9,806 bases of DNA from a candidate division TA06 bacterium DG_78 (lineage in GTDB: Bacteria; Hydrothermota; Tepidihabitantia; SM23-42), in contig LJNI01000082.1 in the NCBI GenBank assembly GCA_001303225.1, positions 1-9,806 on the forward strand, in the 5' to 3' direction. Each line of letters begins with the position of its first letter. Position 1 is the first letter of the stretch. The translations under genes and the position numbers were made by a program. The notes under the pieces are model-generated. The model was given only the letters and a program-made list of their open reading frames with translations. It was not told the DNA's origin and searched no databases. Below are positions 6,899 through 9,806 of this stretch, in pieces.

Positions 6899-7629
6899 TG
6901 ATGAAGATAATACATAAAAATATGTGTACCTTTTTGCTGATACTAGGTCTGCTATTGATTATAAACTGTGTTAAAACAGTCTACTCACCTCATGCACAGA
7001 ATGAAATGATTCCGCCGTATAATCGTATTGGTGAAGCACATGAGATCGGCAGTGCGTTTGCTTATAATACATGGATCGTAGAAGAAACTGGAGAGGCAGT
7101 CTACATCAAAACCTATCCGAATGCCAGTTTTAGCATATTCCATAATGCATCGTATGGTGGAAGAATCTTGATGGGAATTGGCGGAATCGAACTTGTTGGC
7201 TTTCCTTTACAGTGGACAGAACCAGGTGTCGAGGGTTTTTACCTCTTTATAAAGCCCTATGCAGGATTTCAGTTTAATGGTTCTCTCATAACAACCAGAT
7301 TAAACTTTTCTCCGCTCATTGCAGGAATTGCATTTGCTGATAGCGAGTGGATCGCTGCAGGCGAATTAGATAGATTTACTGCTTTTCAATTCTCCTTTTT
7401 ACTCCACAATCCCCGACCTTCAGTACATACCTTTTGGCTCGGAGCGCGCATTGCACCGCGAACTGTCGGTGCAGTCGGTGGATATGAGTACTCATTCAAT
7501 GAGTTCACTGTTTTTCGGACAGAATATAGTTACCTCACACGACTATTCGGGCCTCTTTTCGGGTCTGACGAAGAGGTTCGTGGTTCTGTTCACTACATAA
7601 CGACTGGGATCTTTACACGATTGAAGTAA
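6898..7629 (+). CDS. Probable lipoprotein of unknown function with a beta-rich body
   Basis: I do not recognise a family for this 243-residue protein. The N-terminus has Lys residues, a hydrophobic core TFLLILGLLLII (11-22) and a possible lipobox ending at Cys24 (LIINC). Asn at -1 is unusual, so type II signal cleavage is likely but not certain. After it come short alternating hydrophobic/aromatic stretches with Gly, Asn and Pro turns (for example YGGRILMGIGGIELVG, GFYLFIKPYAGFQFNG, TFWLGARIAPRTVGAVGG, ending ITTGIFTRLK). This resembles outer-membrane or surface beta-structure. No catalytic motif is visible. Starts: ATG 6898 and ATG 6901 are adjacent. AGGAG (6889-6893) sits 4 or 7 bases away, favouring 6901. 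It lies 50 bases after rocD with no clear promoter of its own, so cotranscription is plausible, but a functional link to ornithine metabolism is not implied. Confidence 0.6.
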   Translation: MMKIIHKNMCTFLLILGLLLIINCVKTVYSPHAQNEMIPPYNRIGEAHEIGSAFAYNTWIVEETGEAVYIKTYPNASFSIFHNASYGGRILMGIGGIELVGFPLQWTEPGVEGFYLFIKPYAGFQFNGSLITTRLNFSPLIAGIAFADSEWIAAGELDRFTAFQFSFLLHNPRPSVHTFWLGARIAPRTVGAVGGYEYSFNEFTVFRTEYSYLTRLFGPLFGSDEEVRGSVHYITTGIFTRLK

Positions 7630-7718
7630 AAATGTCTTCTAAATTATATACTTCACATAGGTTATAACTAACTACAATTTTTACTGCTTAATGTTTACTC
7701 TCTACTCTCTTCTCTCTA
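7630..7718. other. Convergent intergenic gap with a pyrimidine heptamer tract, no classical terminator
   Basis: The gap separates two converging genes. ACTCTCT, ACTCTCT and TCTCTCT stand in tandem at 7697-7717, giving a pyrimidine-rich strand opposite a purine strand right after the dapF stop. GTAAAAAT (7626-7633) and ATTTTTAC (7677-7684) are inverted copies with a 43-base loop and only weak A-T pairing. No GC-rich stem plus U tract is present in either direction, so termination here is not explained by an obvious intrinsic terminator. Confidence 0.4.
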
Positions 7719-8519
7719 CTATAAATAGTACACCCCATCACAGATGAAATGTGCTGGGCCCTCAAGGTAGAGTTTATCTTTGATTGTGGCAACGAGCTCG
7801 CCACCATTCGTCTTGCAGGTCACTGGCGATTCTGTAATGCATAATTTCGTTGCAATGTACGCAGCTGCTAAAATACCAGTTCCGCATGACAATGTCTCAC
7901 CTTCTATACCACGCTCATAGGTTCGCACAAAGAGGTGATCGTCAGCAGTTTTGACGAAATTCACATTTGCTCCGTCAGGCTTAAACTCTTTATGGTGAAG
8001 AATTGCGTTCCCCAATTCTTTAATATCTATATCATCGTATGATTCGACGAAAATGACACAGTGTGGCACACCAACCTTTAAATAATTAGCGCGCAGTTTC
8101 TTCCGTTTCACTGTTAAGCTAAAGTTCAATTTTAAATCAACCGGTGGCATTACCTCAATACTGACTGCACCATTTTTACTGTAAAATCCAATTGGTCCGG
8201 ATTCAGATATGAATTTCCCCTTTTCCTTTATGAGCCCCAGCCGGTTAGAATACATAACCACACAGCGTGCTCCATTGAGGCACAGAGCAGCTTCACTACC
8301 ATCATTATTGAAGTAGCGCATGCTAAAGGGAAAGTCTTTAGACTCCTCCAGGAAAATTACTCCATCAGAACCAGCACCTAATTTTCGGTCTGCAATTTTT
8401 TTCACAAACGTAGGTATGTCTTTGTGCTCGATAACATCATTTACTACATTATTCCGATTATCGATAATCAGAAAATCATTTCCAGTTCCCTCCATTTTTG
8501 TAAAGAATATGGGTCTCAT
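7719..8519 (-). CDS. dapF: Diaminopimelate epimerase
   Basis: This cofactor-independent epimerase converts LL- to meso-diaminopimelate, the last shared step to lysine and to meso-DAP peptidoglycan. It has 266 residues, a normal length, and the two-lobed DapF layout. TGNDF (12-16) opens lobe 1. GAGSDGV (48-54) and YFNNDGSEAALC follow, with Cys80 as the first catalytic thiol. Lobe 2 has VPHCVIFVE (151-159), GANVNFV (183-189), YERG (201-204) and GETLSCGTG, with Cys212 as the second catalytic thiol. One oddity: the residue after Cys80 is Leu81, where the common motif is CGNG. This Gly helps form the substrate carboxylate pocket in characterised enzymes. The ATG at 8519 overlaps the pgsA stop as ATGA, and AAAGGAG lies 4 bases upstream, so dapF is the last gene of a recN-pgsA-dapF operon. 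Confidence 0.95.
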   Translation of the reverse strand: MRPIFFTKMEGTGNDFLIIDNRNNVVNDVIEHKDIPTFVKKIADRKLGAGSDGVIFLEESKDFPFSMRYFNNDGSEAALCLNGARCVVMYSNRLGLIKEKGKFISESGPIGFYSKNGAVSIEVMPPVDLKLNFSLTVKRKKLRANYLKVGVPHCVIFVESYDDIDIKELGNAILHHKEFKPDGANVNFVKTADDHLFVRTYERGIEGETLSCGTGILAAAYIATKLCITESPVTCKTNGGELVATIKDKLYLEGPAHFICDGVYYL

Positions 8520-9058
8520 GCTGCTCCTTTCATTACCTTAAGGTATCGTGATGTATAGATAACGAATGTTCCAATTATTGCTGGAATACTTATATATAAA
8601 AATACCATGCCAATATACTTCAGATTGAGTGTGAATGCACATATGATGACACCAAAGATGAAGCCCGTGATTTTACCCAAAAGATTAGACGTAAGAATGG
8701 CTGATTTTAACCGCAATATAAAAAAACTGCCTAATAAAATGAGAAAATCACGACTCACAATAATAATGACTCCCCAGAGAGGAATTGAGCCGATTACATA
8801 GAGTGTTATGAGAATAACTGCCAGAAAAATCTTATCACATAGTGGATCAAGAGATTTTCCTAATTCCGACTCCTGATGCAATTTTCTCGCAAGGTAACCA
8901 TCAATACCATCGGAGAGTAATGCAATAAGCATAATTATAAAGGCAATGACACGTTGGTCAGTGATTAAAAAGTAAACGATAAACGGTAGTGTAATGAGTC
9001 TTGAAATCGTGATGACATTAGAGATGGTTAGTTTTTTTTCATGCACCTTCGTCATCAT
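8516..9058 (-). CDS. pgsA: CDP-diacylglycerol-glycerol-3-phosphate 3-phosphatidyltransferase
   Basis: This integral inner-membrane CDP-alcohol phosphotransferase forms phosphatidylglycerophosphate from CDP-diacylglycerol and glycerol-3-phosphate, the committed step to phosphatidylglycerol and cardiolipin. It has 180 residues, typical for bacterial PgsA. The catalytic signature D-x2-DG-x2-AR-x8-G-x3-D-x3-D is complete at 50-75 (Asp50, Asp53, Gly54, Ala57, Arg58, Gly67, Asp71, Asp75). The N-terminal ITISRLITLP (16-25) and the GKSLDPLCDK stretch resemble PgsA more than phosphatidylserine or inositol synthases. Hydrophobic segments lie at about 20-33, 36-49, 77-92, 94-115, 129-146 and 149-168. 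Two ATGs are adjacent (9058 and 9055). The first overlaps the recN TGA as ATGA. No strong ribosome site precedes it, so translation probably relies on coupling. Its own TGA overlaps the dapF start. Confidence 0.93.
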   Translation of the reverse strand: MMTKVHEKKLTISNVITISRLITLPFIVYFLITDQRVIAFIIMLIALLSDGIDGYLARKLHQESELGKSLDPLCDKIFLAVILITLYVIGSIPLWGVIIIVSRDFLILLGSFFILRLKSAILTSNLLGKITGFIFGVIICAFTLNLKYIGMVFLYISIPAIIGTFVIYTSRYLKVMKGAA

Positions 9059-9806
9059 CGTTGTTTCACTTTCTGCAAAAATTCTGCGGCATGTTCTACA
9101 GTTTTCTTTGTAATATCTTTTCCACCAAGCATTCGGGCAATCTCCATTTTTCTCGTGTCTTCATCTAATTTGACAATATGGGTGAATGTTTCTTTATCTT
9201 TAATCTCCTTTTTCACCAGAATGTGATTATCAGCAAATACCGTGATCTGCGGTAAATGTGTGATACAAATGACTTGATGATCTCTACTCACAGTTGCCAG
9301 AAGTTCCCCCACTGCCTCAGCAATTCTACCGCCAATTCCTGTATCGACTTCGTCAAAGATGAGTGTTAACATATTATCAACCTCAGACAATATAGTCTTG
9401 AGACAGAGTGTAATACGAGAAATTTCACCTCCTGATGCTATCTTGCGGAGCGGTTTTAATTCCTCACCCGGATTTGTCGAGATATAAAACTCGACAAAAT
9501 CTTTCCCATCTTCTTCGAGTTCCTTATCATGAATTTGTATATCAAAAGCAGCCTTCTCCATGCCGAGTCGAGATAACAAATTGATAATTTTCTTTTTCAG
9601 TGATAACCCCGCTTTTTTGCGCCGAGCTGAGAGGTCAGCAGCCTGCTGAGTGACCTTTTTCTCTAAATCCTTTATTGCTGCTGCTAATTTCTGTATTTCT
9701 TCATCTCTCGTTTCAATCGAGGACAACTCTTTCTTGACAGTAGTCAAGTAATCAGCAACTTCCTCGACTGTCTTTCCATACTTCTTTTTAATTTTATTGA
9801 TGACAT
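9055..9806 (-). CDS. recN: DNA repair ATPase RecN, C-terminal part (5' end beyond window)
   Basis: RecN is an SMC-like cytoplasmic ATPase that acts in double-strand break repair with RecA. About 250 C-terminal residues are visible out of the roughly 550 expected. The reading frame stays open to the window edge (upstream residues include KKKYGKTVEEVADYL), so a start inside the window should not be assumed. In order: the end of the coiled-coil (Glu/Lys-rich, about 9800-9570), NPGEELKPLRKIASGGEISR with the ABC signature SGGE (near 9435), Walker B LTLIFDEVDTGIGG (near 9365-9330), the switch His motif CITHLPQ (near 9265), and the family-typical IARMLGG close to the C-terminus. This arrangement is specific to RecN rather than SMC or RecF. 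The TGA overlaps the pgsA ATG, so recN heads at least this part of a recN-pgsA-dapF operon. Confidence 0.96.
   Translation of the reverse strand, partial: VINKIKKKYGKTVEEVADYLTTVKKELSSIETRDEEIQKLAAAIKDLEKKVTQQAADLSARRKKAGLSLKKKIINLLSRLGMEKAAFDIQIHDKELEEDGKDFVEFYISTNPGEELKPLRKIASGGEISRITLCLKTILSEVDNMLTLIFDEVDTGIGGRIAEAVGELLATVSRDHQVICITHLPQITVFADNHILVKKEIKDKETFTHIVKLDEDTRKMEIARMLGGKDITKKTVEHAAEFLQKVKQR

Noticed and set aside
7626..7684. GTAAAAAT/ATTTTTAC inverted repeat as a bidirectional terminator
   Set aside because: The arms are A-T only, the loop is 43 bases, and the first arm overlaps the lipoprotein stop codon. Pairing would be too weak for an intrinsic terminator.
9055..9747. A complete 230-residue gene starting with TTG at 9747
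   Set aside because: The same frame continues upstream without a stop to the window edge and keeps RecN-like sequence, so the TTG is an internal Leu codon of a truncated recN.
1..9806. Mobile element, defence system, CRISPR array or tRNA
   Set aside because: I found no transposase, integrase, nuclease or toxin motif, no regularly spaced repeats, and no tRNA-like cloverleaf in the short gaps.

Overview
The window reads as a compact, AT-leaning bacterial chromosome segment. Nine protein genes fill almost all of it, and the longest gap between genes is 185 bases. I see no RNA genes, insertion sequences, phage genes or CRISPR repeats. A diaminopimelate epimerase (peptidoglycan/lysine precursor), a phosphatidylglycerophosphate synthase and RecN mark it as bacterial. 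A probable lipoprotein with a beta-rich body suggests a diderm envelope. The class III aminotransferase next to the phosphomannomutase belongs to a Cys-containing subgroup that I associate with archaea and thermophiles. Together these point to a deep-branching or candidate-phylum diderm, for example the WOR-3/Stahlbacteria type, but that placement is only a guess.

Left part (1-2007, minus strand): a class III PLP enzyme is followed, through a 4-base ATGA overlap, by a phosphomannomutase/phosphoglucomutase that runs off the left edge. Middle-left (2008-2192): a divergent control region carries near-consensus sigma70-type promoters facing both ways, with two small palindromes. Middle (2193-6847, plus strand): a COG0392 flippase-like membrane protein, a large YfhO-family GT-C type membrane protein and an ornithine aminotransferase follow. 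Each of the three has its own recognisable promoter. Then comes an unrecognised probable lipoprotein (6898-7629). Right part (7719-9806, minus strand): recN, pgsA and dapF form a tightly coupled operon with 4-base stop/start overlaps, convergent to the lipoprotein gene.

Functionally the window mixes sugar-phosphate supply (phosphomannomutase), polyprenyl-linked or other envelope sugar/lipid handling (COG0392 protein, YfhO), phospholipid synthesis (PgsA), a cell-wall precursor (DapF), two PLP enzymes acting on amino acids, and DNA repair (RecN). It looks like ordinary housekeeping and envelope chromosome, not a defence island or mobile region, and I found no convincing novel multi-gene system. 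The points most worth a second look are the Cys-rich PLP enzyme, which may be an amino-acid racemase; a consistent promoter architecture with a 16-bp spacer at four sites; a duplicated element just downstream of the ornithine aminotransferase promoter; a duplicated Shine-Dalgarno/anti-Shine-Dalgarno arrangement before the lipoprotein; and a Gly-to-Leu change next to the catalytic Cys of DapF.
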